Shown: positions 24,349 to 33,825, counted from the stretch's first letter. The stretch: 64,000 bases of DNA from Leptolyngbyaceae cyanobacterium HOT.MB2.61 (GCA_023511615.1 JAIMBL010000001.1:1-64000); one strand, 5' to 3'. Numbers and translations are program-made. The notes: generated by a model from the letters alone, not told the origin.

Positions 24349-24873
24349 CTACTTCAAATCCAGTAGTCCTGCTTCCTTCAGCTTAGGGTTAAAGCGAATA
24401 TCCTCCTGTACTCCACGAGCCCGTAATGTATCTAAAATCTCTGCTTCAACCCGTCGGGCAACCTGCTTCAATATTTTGGTTTGGGCGAGTTCATCAGTGG
24501 CAGAAGTGTAGCTGGTTTGCTCATCTGAATTCATCAGATGCTTGACATCAATGGGCTGATTCCACTGGGCCACCTCCGAACGATTTCCTGGCGGTACAGA
24601 ACCATTCTCTGCAATCCAGCGATCGCGAATCTCTTCTAAAATTGCCCGACTGGGACGATCAATCGTCTGCACTTTAATCCAGTAACACAAATGGGGCTGA
24701 CGAACCAGATGCTGCTTAAGGCTCAGGTAAACATCCCGCGAGTAGCCGATGTATTGCAGTTTCTGAACCTCGTCAAAAATTGCGTAGACACCTACTTTCC
24801 CCAAAAACTGATTGGGAAGTTCGCCACTGTTCTTGAGGTAGGGAATAAAATCCAGGTCGGCCAGGGTAGACAT
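24349..24873 (-). CDS. GIY-YIG nuclease-family protein
   Basis: About 174 residues. The N-terminal GIY-YIG core is VGVYAIFDEVQKLQYIGYS followed by the conserved Arg (R-DVYLSLKQH) and a downstream Glu (RAILEEIRDRW). This is a compact single-domain form of the UvrC/homing-nuclease fold. The C-terminal half (ELAQTKILKQVARRVEAEIL, then EDIRFNPKLKEAGLLDLK) is helical. The chosen ATG lies 2 bases after the stop of the upstream small gene, giving a tight two-gene operon. Uncharacterised cyanobacterial members exist; DNA or RNA cleavage is possible but unproven. Confidence 0.8.
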   Translation of the reverse strand: MSTLADLDFIPYLKNSGELPNQFLGKVGVYAIFDEVQKLQYIGYSRDVYLSLKQHLVRQPHLCYWIKVQTIDRPSRAILEEIRDRWIAENGSVPPGNRSEVAQWNQPIDVKHLMNSDEQTSYTSATDELAQTKILKQVARRVEAEILDTLRARGVQEDIRFNPKLKEAGLLDLK

Positions 24874-24875
24874 CA

Positions 24876-25202
24876 CTAATAGCCCACCTTCTGGTAGATG
24901 GCACACAACCGACTGGGCTTAAAAATCGCTGCCTTGAACATAAAGTTAGGGGAGACATTGATAATAGCGTAATCCCTGGACGCATAGTACTTTTCGAACT
25001 CGGCAGGCATCCCTTTGGGAGTCGATTGGCTGTAGGGAACTGGCTGGAAAAGCAGCCCGGTAAACTGAACTTGCGGGCATTGCGACTGCTCTGCCACCTG
25101 CTGAAGAAATGCCTCACTTTTGAGTCGTTCAAACAGGATTGCTTGGGCAGCAGGTTCAAGGGTGAAACTGCTGTCAAAACTGTCAATAATCCTGATACCC
25201 AT
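24876..25202 (-). CDS. Small hypothetical protein paired with the GIY-YIG gene
   Basis: 108 residues, no signal or membrane segment. Visible features are a helical N-half (EPAAQAILFERLKSEAFLQQ, VAEQSQCPQVQFTGLLFQPV) and a C-half SRDYAIINVSPNFMFKAAIF. I do not recognise the family. It is the first gene of a two-gene operon: its stop is 2 bases from the start of the GIY-YIG protein, which suggests the two act together. The 5' side faces the two-hairpin element and the divergent exopolysaccharide operon. Confidence 0.7.
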   Translation of the reverse strand: MGIRIIDSFDSSFTLEPAAQAILFERLKSEAFLQQVAEQSQCPQVQFTGLLFQPVPYSQSTPKGMPAEFEKYYASRDYAIINVSPNFMFKAAIFKPSRLCAIYQKVGY

Positions 25203-25536
25203 GGAAAATCGGTGTTGTAAAGAATTGAGGTGATTCAGATCCTATCGTGTTCCTGGCTCACTTTTTGTCAGGGTTCCTCTGAAGATTTGGTGATCAGCGT
25301 CGCTTATCATCAAACAAAATCAATATTCCAGGGATTCTGTTTTAGATAAAAGAGTCGCTTACGCTACTCTCTCTCCGGCAAGCCGGAATAGCCTTTGTTA
25401 GTGGTGTCATAGCATAGACCCATCGATGCAGAAAAAACTTTGATAAAGATTGGGTGACGCAGAAAACAGATAGTAGGGATGGCGATAATATGGAATTGCC
25501 TTCAACAGATAGAAACTTATGTTATTTTAGAAGCTT
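25203..25536. other. Divergent region between the GIY-YIG pair and the exopolysaccharide operon
   Basis: 334 bases, mostly the two-hairpin element. A short imperfect direct repeat (AAACTTATGTTATTT / AGAAGCTTATGTTATTTC) overlaps the start of the next gene at 25510-25546. Confidence 0.55.
25272..25393 (+). repeat. Two-hairpin element, copy 2
   Basis: GGTGAT-CAGCGTCGCTT-ATCATC keeps the first stem through a G-C to G-U change. AGAGTCGC-TTAC-GCTACTCT keeps most of the second. The tail CTCCGGCAAGCCGGAATAGC corresponds to that in 22443-22564. Confidence 0.72.
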
Positions 25537-27006
25537 ATGTTATTTCGAGCCCCTGAAGGTCGTCCTCAGTATTTCACTTTATTAATTGCAGGTTTAACGT
25601 TGCCGGTGTGCGTTGCGATCGCCCATCCCTTTCCAGGACTTGCGCAACCGTCTGCTAAAGCCAATTCAACGGCTCCCAGTTTGAGCCTTGATACTGAGGA
25701 TGCGTATACGTTGGGAGCGGGCGATCGAGTCCGGGTTGAAGTCTTCAAACTGCCCCAATTTACTGGAGAGTATCAAGTCCTGGTTGATGGTTCCCTTAAC
25801 CTCCCCCAAGTCGGCAGTGTTGCCGTGGATGGCATGACCCTTAAAGAAGCGGCTGATACGATTTCTGAGCGCTATGCCAGGATACTCAAATATCCCATTG
25901 TCAATCTCAATCTGCTTGCAGCTCGCCCAGTACAGGTTGGAATTTCGGGTGAAGTTAACCGTCCCGGCGCTTATACCCTTTCCGCAGGAGACGCCGCTTC
26001 CCAGTTGCCCACTGTAACCCGTGCACTGGAGCGAGCCGGTGGTATTACTCAAATGGCCGACCTGCGCCGAGTAGAGGTTCGTCGTCCCCGGAGGTCAGGA
26101 GAGCAAATTATTCAGGTTGACCTGTGGGAGTTTCTGAACTCTGGCGATTCCCGTCGAGACATTGTTCTACGAGCAGGAGATTCGATCTCGGTTCCCACTA
26201 TCAGGGAACCAAACCTGGCGGAATCGATTCAGCTTGCTTCTGCTAGTTTTGCTTCAGACAGAAGCCAGGGACTCAATATTGCTGTAGTGGGGGAGGTTTA
26301 TAGACCTGGCCCCCATACCGTGACGGCCTCTGCCAGAACGGGTGCGGCTGGTGAAACAGGGCAGGCAGGGGGAACAGGCGGAATCTCGACTCCACCCACC
26401 ATTACACGGGCTATTCAGGTAGCTGGCGGGATTAGACCTCAGGCCGATATCCGCCGTATCCAGGTCCGCCGCCTGACCCGAACAGGTGCTGAGCAGACAA
26501 TCAGCATTGACCTCTGGAAATTGCTCAAAGAAGGAGATGTGAGCCAGGATCTCTTCCTGCAAGATCGAGACACGATCGTGATTCCAACGGCCTCTGAGAT
26601 TTTACCTGCTGACTCTATTCAAATTGCGGCTGCCAGCTTTTCTCCAGACAGCATCCGCGTCAATATCGTTGGAGAAGTGAAGAATCCCGGACTGGTGAGA
26701 ATTCCACCCAATACTCCTTTGAATCAAGCTGTTTTAGCAGCAGGCGGCTTTACTACTCGAGCACGCAAGAGCTCGGTCGATTTGATCCGATTAAACTCAA
26801 ACGGTACGATTTCAAAGCGCAAAATTGATGTGAATTTCGATAATGAGCTGAATGAGAAAACAAACCCTCCACTGCACAACGATGACATTATTATTGTTAA
26901 CCGCTCTGCGCTAACGACATTTTCAGACAATTTGAATTCGGTATTGACTCCAATCAACGGCTTTCTATCGTTATTCAGTATCTTCAGAATCATAACTGGA
27001 CAATAA
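25537..27006 (+). CDS. Polysaccharide export protein with SLBB domains (Wza-like)
   Basis: 489 residues. Signal peptide (LLIAGLTLPVCVAIAHPFPG, cut near LAQ), then a Poly_export domain beginning YTLGAGDRVRVEVFKLPQFT with GSLNLPQVGSVAVDG. Three SLBB domains follow (VGISGEVNRPGAYTL; IAVVGEVYRPGPHTV; VNIVGEVKNPGLVRI). The first two are near-duplicates, each carrying an RRVEVRR/RRIQVRR...VDLW block. It forms the outer-membrane-side channel for exopolysaccharide. It is followed 147 bases downstream by the tyrosine autokinase gene, the standard Wza-Wzc pairing. Confidence 0.92.
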   Translation: MLFRAPEGRPQYFTLLIAGLTLPVCVAIAHPFPGLAQPSAKANSTAPSLSLDTEDAYTLGAGDRVRVEVFKLPQFTGEYQVLVDGSLNLPQVGSVAVDGMTLKEAADTISERYARILKYPIVNLNLLAARPVQVGISGEVNRPGAYTLSAGDAASQLPTVTRALERAGGITQMADLRRVEVRRPRRSGEQIIQVDLWEFLNSGDSRRDIVLRAGDSISVPTIREPNLAESIQLASASFASDRSQGLNIAVVGEVYRPGPHTVTASARTGAAGETGQAGGTGGISTPPTITRAIQVAGGIRPQADIRRIQVRRLTRTGAEQTISIDLWKLLKEGDVSQDLFLQDRDTIVIPTASEILPADSIQIAAASFSPDSIRVNIVGEVKNPGLVRIPPNTPLNQAVLAAGGFTTRARKSSVDLIRLNSNGTISKRKIDVNFDNELNEKTNPPLHNDDIIIVNRSALTTFSDNLNSVLTPINGFLSLFSIFRIITGQ

Positions 27007-27153
27007 CCCTTCAATCCAAATTCAATCCAAATTTGGACAGCTTGAACGATTCCATCACTTGCGTAAGATGCAGATAAATCAGGGAAAGTAGCGGATTAAC
27101 GATAGGGCTTCGATCATTTCACAGATAACCTCGACAAGTGGACAGAGACCAAG

Positions 27154-29400
27154 ATGGAGAGTCAAGAAGTATCATCTAAAGGCTTAATTGGCTGGCGGTT
27201 CCAGCCACTGCCACTAGTCAACCCTAATCAATCTCAAGAAGGGGATGAGGGTGGGCTGAATCTGGGTCAAGTTGTGGCTGCTCTTCGCCGCAAAATTCCC
27301 ATCATTGCTGGGGTTACAATTATTGTCACATCTGCGGCTACATTGAAGGCCCTAACGAGTACTCCGACGTACCAGGGGAGTTTTGAAATTCTCACCAAGC
27401 CTATTACCGTTGAAGCCCAGGTAATTTCTTCAGTTCCTCAAACCTTGAGTAATCGGGAGCAGGATACTCAGAAAGGGATTGATCAGACGAAGCTCAAGCT
27501 TTTAGTCAGCCCTAAGCTTCTTTCTCCAATTGCAGATAAGCTCAAAACCCAGTACCCAGGTTTCAGCTACAGCGCGATCGCAGCTAGCCTGGTCGTAACC
27601 CCGGTTCCCAATAGTGAGATTCTGAATGTCAGCTATGTGAACAAAGACCCAGAATTGGTGAAGAAAGTCCTTGATCTGGTAGCAAAAGCCTATCTGGACT
27701 ACAGTCTGGAAGAACGTTTAGCAGATGTCCGTCAGGGGATTGAATTTGTCGATGCCCAACTTCCCCAATTGCAACAACGCGTTGAAACCATTCAAGATCA
27801 ATTGCAAAGCTTTCGCCAACAGTACAATCTGATTGACCCCGAATCTCAAGGAAAACAGCTTTCAGAGCAAGCCACATTGATTGGACAGCAGCGGCTTGAA
27901 ACTCAGATTAAATTAAACGAAGCTCGCGCCCTCTATGTGGATTTGAATAATCAGCTGATCCAAAAAACAAACGAATCGGCTGCCAGTTCTGCTCTCAAGG
28001 ACAGCAATCGTTACCAGAACTTATTAGGGCAGATATTAGACGTTCAGAGCCAGATTGCAAAAGAAGGAACTTTGTTTCGGGAAGATACCCCTGAAATTAA
28101 AGTTTTGCGTGATCAGCAACGCAATCTCCTCAGCCTTCTCAGTCAAGAAGGTCAGAATGTGCAGGAAGATGTTGCCAGCCGAATTCGTGAATTAGAGGCC
28201 CGCAGCACCATCCTGGCCCAAACTGAAGATCTCCTAAATCGTCGCGTCAAGCAATTGTCTGTGATTTCCCGACAATTTACAGATATTCAACGGGAACTCA
28301 AAATCGCAACAGAGAACCTGAACCAATTTCTGGCAAAGCGCGAGGCGCTACGAATTGATGCAGGACAGAGGAAAGTTCCCTGGCAAATCCTTACGCCACC
28401 AACTGCTCCTATTCCTTCCGCTGCTAATGTCAAGAAAACAGCAATGCTGGGAGCAATTCTAGGGTTACTCTTGGGCGTCGGGTTAGCATTGCTACTGGAT
28501 CGATTGAGCAACGTTCTTTACAGCCCGGATGAATTAAAAGAGACTAAACTTCCAATTCTGGGTGTCATTCCGTTTAATCCAGATTTAGAAGGGCTTGAAA
28601 AGCTGACCACGATTAGGAGTGTTGGAGGATTGGTTCAGCAAGTGCGGCAGAGATTTGGGCTGGATCACGATGCAAAACCCATTCATTACATCTCTTCTCC
28701 CTTTCTGGAAGCGTTTCGCTCGCTTTACACGAATATCCTGCTGCTAGGCTCTGATGCGCGCATCCGCTCCTTTGTCATCTGCTCATCGGTACCGGGCGAG
28801 GGAAAGTCTACCGTGTCTGTTTATCTGGCTCAGGCTGCTGCCGCTCTGGGAGGGCGGGTTCTGCTGGTTGATACGGATCTGCGCTTACCTCAGTTGCATA
28901 ATCGTTTGGATTTAGACAATGTGCATGGACTTAGCAGTGTCATTTCTCTGAATTTAGATTACGAACAGGTGATTCAGCGATCGCCTCTTGAGAAGAATTT
29001 ATTTGTTCTAACCGCTGGGCCTGTGCCCCCTGATCCTACCAAACTCCTTTCCTCTCAAAAGATGCAAGACCTGATGGAGCAATTTAAGGAGCATTTCGAT
29101 CTGGTCATCTACGATACGCCACCTTTAACGGGGCTTGCTGATGCCAAACTGATTGCCGCAAAAACCGATGGAACTGTCATGGTTGTTGGTTTAGGTAAAA
29201 CCAAGAGTTTTGTGTTGAGGCAAGCTCTGGATGGCTTAAAACTCTCGTCGGTGCCAGTGCTGGGACTGGTTGCAAATGGCGCTAAAGATTACGCGAACGA
29301 TTTGTATCATTCTTATCATCGGTATTATGCATCAACTCAGGGTGAGCAACTGCTTGATGAAGAACCCACGTCTTTTTTAGGAAAGCCTTCGGGTGAGTAG
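27154..29400 (+). CDS. Polysaccharide co-polymerase / tyrosine autokinase (Wzc-like)
   Basis: 748 residues. Wzz-type N-terminus with transmembrane helix 1 at about 48-68, a long coiled-coil periplasmic region (about 195-405), a P-rich segment (LTPPTAPIPS) and helix 2 at about 428-450. The cytosolic BY-kinase domain has Walker A SSVPGEGKST near 546, Walker A' LLVDTDLR near 569 and Walker B LVIYDTPP near 650. A Tyr-rich tail (YANDLYHSYHRYYAST) forms the autophosphorylation cluster. It controls chain length and export of capsular or released polysaccharide with the upstream SLBB protein. Confidence 0.93.
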   Translation: MESQEVSSKGLIGWRFQPLPLVNPNQSQEGDEGGLNLGQVVAALRRKIPIIAGVTIIVTSAATLKALTSTPTYQGSFEILTKPITVEAQVISSVPQTLSNREQDTQKGIDQTKLKLLVSPKLLSPIADKLKTQYPGFSYSAIAASLVVTPVPNSEILNVSYVNKDPELVKKVLDLVAKAYLDYSLEERLADVRQGIEFVDAQLPQLQQRVETIQDQLQSFRQQYNLIDPESQGKQLSEQATLIGQQRLETQIKLNEARALYVDLNNQLIQKTNESAASSALKDSNRYQNLLGQILDVQSQIAKEGTLFREDTPEIKVLRDQQRNLLSLLSQEGQNVQEDVASRIRELEARSTILAQTEDLLNRRVKQLSVISRQFTDIQRELKIATENLNQFLAKREALRIDAGQRKVPWQILTPPTAPIPSAANVKKTAMLGAILGLLLGVGLALLLDRLSNVLYSPDELKETKLPILGVIPFNPDLEGLEKLTTIRSVGGLVQQVRQRFGLDHDAKPIHYISSPFLEAFRSLYTNILLLGSDARIRSFVICSSVPGEGKSTVSVYLAQAAAALGGRVLLVDTDLRLPQLHNRLDLDNVHGLSSVISLNLDYEQVIQRSPLEKNLFVLTAGPVPPDPTKLLSSQKMQDLMEQFKEHFDLVIYDTPPLTGLADAKLIAAKTDGTVMVVGLGKTKSFVLRQALDGLKLSSVPVLGLVANGAKDYANDLYHSYHRYYASTQGEQLLDEEPTSFLGKPSGE

Positions 29401-29438
29401 GTTTCCTGAAAAGCTCTTTAGATTTAAAGACAGAGTTC

Positions 29439-30155
29439 ATGATAGAAGCACTAATCCTGCTGGCCCTGCTCTGGATTTTCTGGCTAGTTAGCTCTCGTCG
29501 GTGGCGACGTTGGTTTCTCCGTCCCTTTGCGATTCTGGTCGTGGGCTTCTTGATCATCACTTCTCCAGTTATGGTTGCCCTTGCAAGCTGGGGTTTGACC
29601 TTTCCACTACCAGTAGACACTGGTGAACCTGTCGATTCAATTGTTGTTTTAGGTCGAGGCGAGGCATTACGCAACTGGCGCGTAGAGATTGCAGATCAAC
29701 TCTGGGAGAACCATCGAGCTACCAAAATTTTTGTCAGTGGGATGTCAGATGCTCGAGAAATTATTGCCCTGTTAAAAGACAGTGGAGTATCAAAATCGGT
29801 TTTGAGTGGTGAACGTTGTTCTGAAAGCACAGAAGAGAATGCGCTATATTCCAGCGTGATTTTGCGCCCTCAAGATATTCAAAAAATCCTACTGGTGACG
29901 GACACTCCCCATATGCTGCGATCGCTACTCTCATTCCAAAGTGTGGGATTTCAAGTCCTTCCCCACCCCAGTCCGCTTCCCCCTCAATGGAATACTCAAG
30001 AACAAATTTCTTTAATTGCGCGAGAATATTTTGGATTAGCAGAATACGCTCTGACTGGCCGATTCAGGCCAAAATCGACTGATGAGTTGGAGTATGCACC
30101 TACCAATCACTTAAAGAGGCTTTCCGATCAAGGCTGTAGAGTTCAAGCAGAATAA
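29439..30155 (+). CDS. YdcF-family (DUF218) membrane protein
   Basis: 238 residues. An N-terminal membrane segment (ALILLALLWIFWLV) and a second near 35-50 are followed by a Rossmann-like DUF218 domain: DSIVVLGRGEALRNWR, KIFVSGMSDAREI, CSESTEENALYSSVI and ILLVTDTPHMLRSL. In E. coli, relatives (ElyC/SanA) affect envelope polymer assembly. It starts 38 bases after the tyrosine kinase gene on the same strand, so it probably belongs to the exopolysaccharide operon, but its exact job is unknown. Confidence 0.85.
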   Translation: MIEALILLALLWIFWLVSSRRWRRWFLRPFAILVVGFLIITSPVMVALASWGLTFPLPVDTGEPVDSIVVLGRGEALRNWRVEIADQLWENHRATKIFVSGMSDAREIIALLKDSGVSKSVLSGERCSESTEENALYSSVILRPQDIQKILLVTDTPHMLRSLLSFQSVGFQVLPHPSPLPPQWNTQEQISLIAREYFGLAEYALTGRFRPKSTDELEYAPTNHLKRLSDQGCRVQAE

Positions 30156-30499
30156 TGCAGACAGACAAAAGTTTTTTAGAGGAGTTGAAAACCTTAAAGA
30201 CAATTCCAGTACTCCAGTACACCCTGTAGTTCCCCAATTGAAAATTGACCGATTGCCAGCAACTCCTAACCTGCATGTTAGGCTTCAACTCAAAAGAATC
30301 TCCCTGGTAAAATTGATGTCAAAATTTCGGTAGACCTAACAAGTTAATGATGAGCGGCGCCAGCCGACATCATTAACAACTCACAAATCATTACGATTTG
30401 GGCACTACCAAAATTTCTTCTATTTTCCAAAATTTCACGTAGACTTTATTGGAGAATAATCGATGTACCGCCGACCCGCTCTTTCATCTGGCGATAATT
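30156..30499. other. Intergenic region with an inverted 81-bp element
   Basis: 344 bases; the 81-bp element copy C is at 30329-30409. An AT-rich stretch before the kinase start could hold its promoter. No gene seen. Confidence 0.5.
30329..30409 (-). repeat. 81-bp GGTAG...CTACC element, copy C (inverted)
   Basis: The reverse complement of copies A (11818-11898) and B (51555-51635), same length. Central hairpin GCGGCGCCAGCCGAC and palindrome AATCATTACGATTTG. Confidence 0.87.
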
Positions 30500-32251
30500 A
30501 TGAATGATTTCCCTGACTTTTCCCACTACCACTATTGGGTTGAGAAGGAACTTGGACATAACCGGGCGGGTGGTCGGGTGACTTATCTGGCAACGGATAC
30601 CAAAACTCAGCAAAAAGTTGTCATTAAGCAGTTTCAGTTTGCTAAATCAGGTTCAAGTTGGTCAGGCTATGATGCTTACGATCGCGAAATTCAACTCCTG
30701 AAAGAACTGAATCATCCCGGTATTCCGCGTTATCTTGATGCATTTCATACGGATGATGGCTTTTGTATGGTGCAGGAGTACAAGGATGCGGTTTCCCTGG
30801 CAGAGGCTCGTAGTTTTAATCCAGAAGAGATCAAGCAAATTGCGATCGCCGCTTTAGAAATTCTCGTTTATCTCCAAAATCGAATTCCACCCGTCATTCA
30901 TCGGGATATCAAACCTGCAAATATCCTGGTCAATGACGAAGGCAATGTTTATTTAGTTGATTTTGGATTTGCCCATGTGGGCGAGGGGGAAGTGGGTGTT
31001 AGCAGCGTGGTCAAAGGAACGCTCGGCTTCATGCCGCCAGAACAACTCTTTAATCGTCAATTGACAGAGGCATCAGACCTTTATGGGCTGGGCATGGCGC
31101 TCATCTGTCTTCTGACCAACACCAAGTCTGATCGAATCGGGGATTTAGTGGATATCAGCTACCGGGTTAGCTTTAAGCACCTGATTCCCAAGTTGAATGT
31201 TCACTGGGTGAACTGGCTGGAAAAGATGGTAGAACCCCGCTTAAAGGATCGCTTTCCGAATGCCGTTACTGCCCTGGCAGCCGTACCGACCTCCCCTTTA
31301 CGTCCTCCAGAGGCCCAATTTAGCCAGTCAAATCTGGAATTTAAGGCGTCGCGGTTGGGAGAGCACTTAACCCAACCTGTTGTAATTACAAACCCTATCC
31401 CGGAGACAATTTTGGAAGGGAACTGGGAGATTGCTCCCCACCCCCATGATCCACCATCGGAACTCTATCAATGGATTACCGTAGAGCCAATCACATTTAC
31501 TGGTAGCGAAATCGAATGTCAAGTAACAGTAGACACTCAGAAATTGATGGCTGGCAAAACCTACCATCGTAAACTGTTACTTCACGCAAATACCTTAGCA
31601 AAGACTTACCCATTACAGCTTGTCATTCAAACGGCTGCGGCCCCAATTCATTCCAACATTTTGCCCTATGGATTACTGTCCCTCCTGGGTCTATTTTCAT
31701 TAGGAGTTAGCTGGCTCGTTGCCTGGATAATTCTGGTTGCAGGAACCGTGGCAGAGGCCACAGATATGGCAGGGCTGACAAGTCTACTAGGAGCTGGCAT
31801 TGGATTGGAACTGGCTGCTTGGTTAATGCGCTCGTCAGGCTGGCGCGTAGGATCTACGGCCAGTACATTAGCCGCAATTGGGGTAGGGACGGCTGTATTG
31901 ATGAAGATTGTGTCAGGTACTATTACTCCAACTGGGCCGATTATTATCATCGGAGCAGGGGTTGGCGTTCTAGGTGGGGCTGCGATTGGAATCGCTCTCG
32001 GTACTGTGGTGGAGAAACTGGTGACGAAGGGACATGGAAAAGGGCTTGCGATCGCCATTTCTTTGCTAGCTGTAATTTTAGGCAGCAGCCTGGGTTTAGG
32101 CTTAACAGTCAGTTTTGCCAACCCCCTTATTCTTACAATTTCGATCATGGCTGGTTTATTACTCGTTGCCCTGATTCTTCACCTGAGTTTCAAGCGAATG
32201 AATGCGATCGCGACTCATCTCAAATTTGAACGACGTTTTATTAAACCGTAA
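30500..32251 (+). CDS. Membrane-anchored Ser/Thr protein kinase
   Basis: 583 residues from the ATG at 30500 (a TTG 17 codons upstream is also open). Hanks-type kinase domain: the Lys in VVIKQF, catalytic loop VIHRDIKPANIL near 131-142, DFG near 154, and PPEQLF as the APE equivalent. The glycine loop is unusual (HNRAGGRVTYLA). After about residue 275 comes a beta-rich domain (LEFKASRLGEHLTQPVVITN, NWEIAPHP, WITVEPITFTGSEIECQVTV) that looks like an Ig-like/ASH sandwich. From about 387 on, six or so hydrophobic Gly/Ala-rich segments form a membrane domain. Standalone, probably a signalling kinase. Confidence 0.88.
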   Translation: MNDFPDFSHYHYWVEKELGHNRAGGRVTYLATDTKTQQKVVIKQFQFAKSGSSWSGYDAYDREIQLLKELNHPGIPRYLDAFHTDDGFCMVQEYKDAVSLAEARSFNPEEIKQIAIAALEILVYLQNRIPPVIHRDIKPANILVNDEGNVYLVDFGFAHVGEGEVGVSSVVKGTLGFMPPEQLFNRQLTEASDLYGLGMALICLLTNTKSDRIGDLVDISYRVSFKHLIPKLNVHWVNWLEKMVEPRLKDRFPNAVTALAAVPTSPLRPPEAQFSQSNLEFKASRLGEHLTQPVVITNPIPETILEGNWEIAPHPHDPPSELYQWITVEPITFTGSEIECQVTVDTQKLMAGKTYHRKLLLHANTLAKTYPLQLVIQTAAAPIHSNILPYGLLSLLGLFSLGVSWLVAWIILVAGTVAEATDMAGLTSLLGAGIGLELAAWLMRSSGWRVGSTASTLAAIGVGTAVLMKIVSGTITPTGPIIIIGAGVGVLGGAAIGIALGTVVEKLVTKGHGKGLAIAISLLAVILGSSLGLGLTVSFANPLILTISIMAGLLLVALILHLSFKRMNAIATHLKFERRFIKP

Positions 32252-32298
32252 ACAGACTGACAAGGGTATGGGTTTTGGGCAAGCAGCGTCTTCCAGGC

Positions 32299-32547
32299 TT
32301 AGGGTGAAAGGGAACGCTGCTCCAGCAAAGCAACGAGTTTGTTGACGCTTTCTGCCTGAAGGCGGGCAGTTTCTGCTTGCTGCTTGATGGAATCGGCTTG
32401 TTGCTTAATGGAATCCGCTTGCTGCCTGGCAGTTTCTGCCTGTTGCTGAATCAGGAGCTTGATTTCAGTCAACCCTTCGGTGAGGCGGCCAATTTGATCG
32501 ATCAGGATATCCAGTTTGCTGTTGATCAGGCGGTCGTCAGTAGCCAT
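32299..32547 (-). CDS. Small coiled-coil protein with heptad repeats
   Basis: 82 residues, soluble. After an N-terminal helix (LINSKLDILIDQIGRLTEGL) come seven-residue repeats (QQAETAR, QQADSIK, QQADSIK, QQAETAR, LQAESVN). They are encoded by near-identical 21-bp units at 32345-32450, so it forms a parallel coiled coil or a helical bundle. Similar short proteins are common in cyanobacteria with no known role. It stands alone between convergent and divergent neighbours. The repeated DNA makes unit-number variation between strains likely. Confidence 0.65.
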   Translation of the reverse strand: MATDDRLINSKLDILIDQIGRLTEGLTEIKLLIQQQAETARQQADSIKQQADSIKQQAETARLQAESVNKLVALLEQRSLSP

Positions 32548-32634
32548 TTGAGTTCCGGGATATTTTTGCAGATTCTAACTAGAAAATTTGCAGATTCTAA
32601 CCAGAAAAGTGGAAGTTGTGGCTGCGATCGCCCC

Positions 32635-33825
32635 CTACTCCCAAACTGTTTGCGATCGCTCATGGATCACCCGTCCGTAGACGGCTTCTGTCTGTTGAGC
32701 CAGCTTATCCCAGCGGAAGCGGCGATCCAGATCTTCATAGGCATTGTCAACCAGCCAGCGGGCATAGTCCGGGTTTCTCAATACCTCCAGGATGCCCCAG
32801 GCGAGGGAGTCCGGATTGTTTGCCCAGGTCACAATGCCCGTCTTGCCATGACGGACAACCTCCGGAAAGCCACCCGTATCGGAAACCACAACCGGTACCC
32901 GGGCTGCAAAGCTTTCTAACGCCACAATACCAAAGGGTTCATACAGGCTGGGAAATACGGCACAGTCGGCGATCGTTTGAAACCTATCCAGATCATCTTC
33001 AGGCATAAACCCGGTAAAAAAGCATTTGTGCCAGATACCCAAATCCCAGGCCTGTCGCTTTAGATGATTGGCATTGCCGCCCCCAATCAAAACGAATTTG
33101 ACATGATCCCCCATCTCCTGAATCACTTTAGGAGCCGCACTTAACAGAACGGAGACTCCTTTCTCGTAAGTCATGCGCCCGACATAGTACACAATCTTTT
33201 CGTCATCTCGGGCAAACCGACGACGAAAATTTTGATAGTCAAAGTCCGGATCGCGCTGTTTCTTTTCCGCCCGGATGCCGTTATAGACAACATCAATTTT
33301 GTCCCAGGGAGATTGCAGCGCCCGTTCAACCTCTAAGCGCATGTAGTTGGTACAAACAATGATGCGCCAGGCGTTGTAGGCCAGCAGCATTTCCTTCCCG
33401 TGGATATAGCGTTGCTGATCCGTATAAATGCCGTTATAGCGACCGTGCTCAGTGGCGTGAATAGTAACGACTAAGGGAGTTTTGAAGGTATGCTTGAGGG
33501 CGATCGCTGCATCTCCCACCAGCCAGTCATGGGCATGGATAATGTCAAAAGGTCCCTCCTCCGTTAAGAGCTTGCCGCCGTGGCGTCCCATGCTCTCATT
33601 CATATTGACAACCCAATGGAAAAAATCATGGCTGGGACCAATCATGACTCGATGGACATAGATTCCATCCACCACTTCATAGCGGGGTGCCTGACCAAAC
33701 TCCACCGTCACCAGATGGATTTCGTGTCCACGCTTAACCAGTTCTGGGTAAAGTTCTGCCACATGGCGAGCAATCCCGCCCACAATGCGGGGAGGATACT
33801 CCCATGCCAGGACCAGAATTTTCAT
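32635..33825 (-). CDS. Glycosyltransferase family 4, glycogen-synthase-like
   Basis: About 396 residues from MKILVLAWEYPP. GT-B fold. The N-half has the nucleotide-sugar synthase signature EYPPRIVGGIARHVAEL (like KxGGL in glycogen synthases) and DIIHAHDWLVGDAA. The C-half has VGRMTYEKGVSVLL and the E-x7-E motif EPFGIVALE. This type occurs widely in cyanobacteria beside genuine GlgA; its acceptor is unknown, and it may act in polysaccharide or glycolipid synthesis. A start 6 codons upstream is possible. Standalone. Confidence 0.9.
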   Translation of the reverse strand: MKILVLAWEYPPRIVGGIARHVAELYPELVKRGHEIHLVTVEFGQAPRYEVVDGIYVHRVMIGPSHDFFHWVVNMNESMGRHGGKLLTEEGPFDIIHAHDWLVGDAAIALKHTFKTPLVVTIHATEHGRYNGIYTDQQRYIHGKEMLLAYNAWRIIVCTNYMRLEVERALQSPWDKIDVVYNGIRAEKKQRDPDFDYQNFRRRFARDDEKIVYYVGRMTYEKGVSVLLSAAPKVIQEMGDHVKFVLIGGGNANHLKRQAWDLGIWHKCFFTGFMPEDDLDRFQTIADCAVFPSLYEPFGIVALESFAARVPVVVSDTGGFPEVVRHGKTGIVTWANNPDSLAWGILEVLRNPDYARWLVDNAYEDLDRRFRWDKLAQQTEAVYGRVIHERSQTVWE

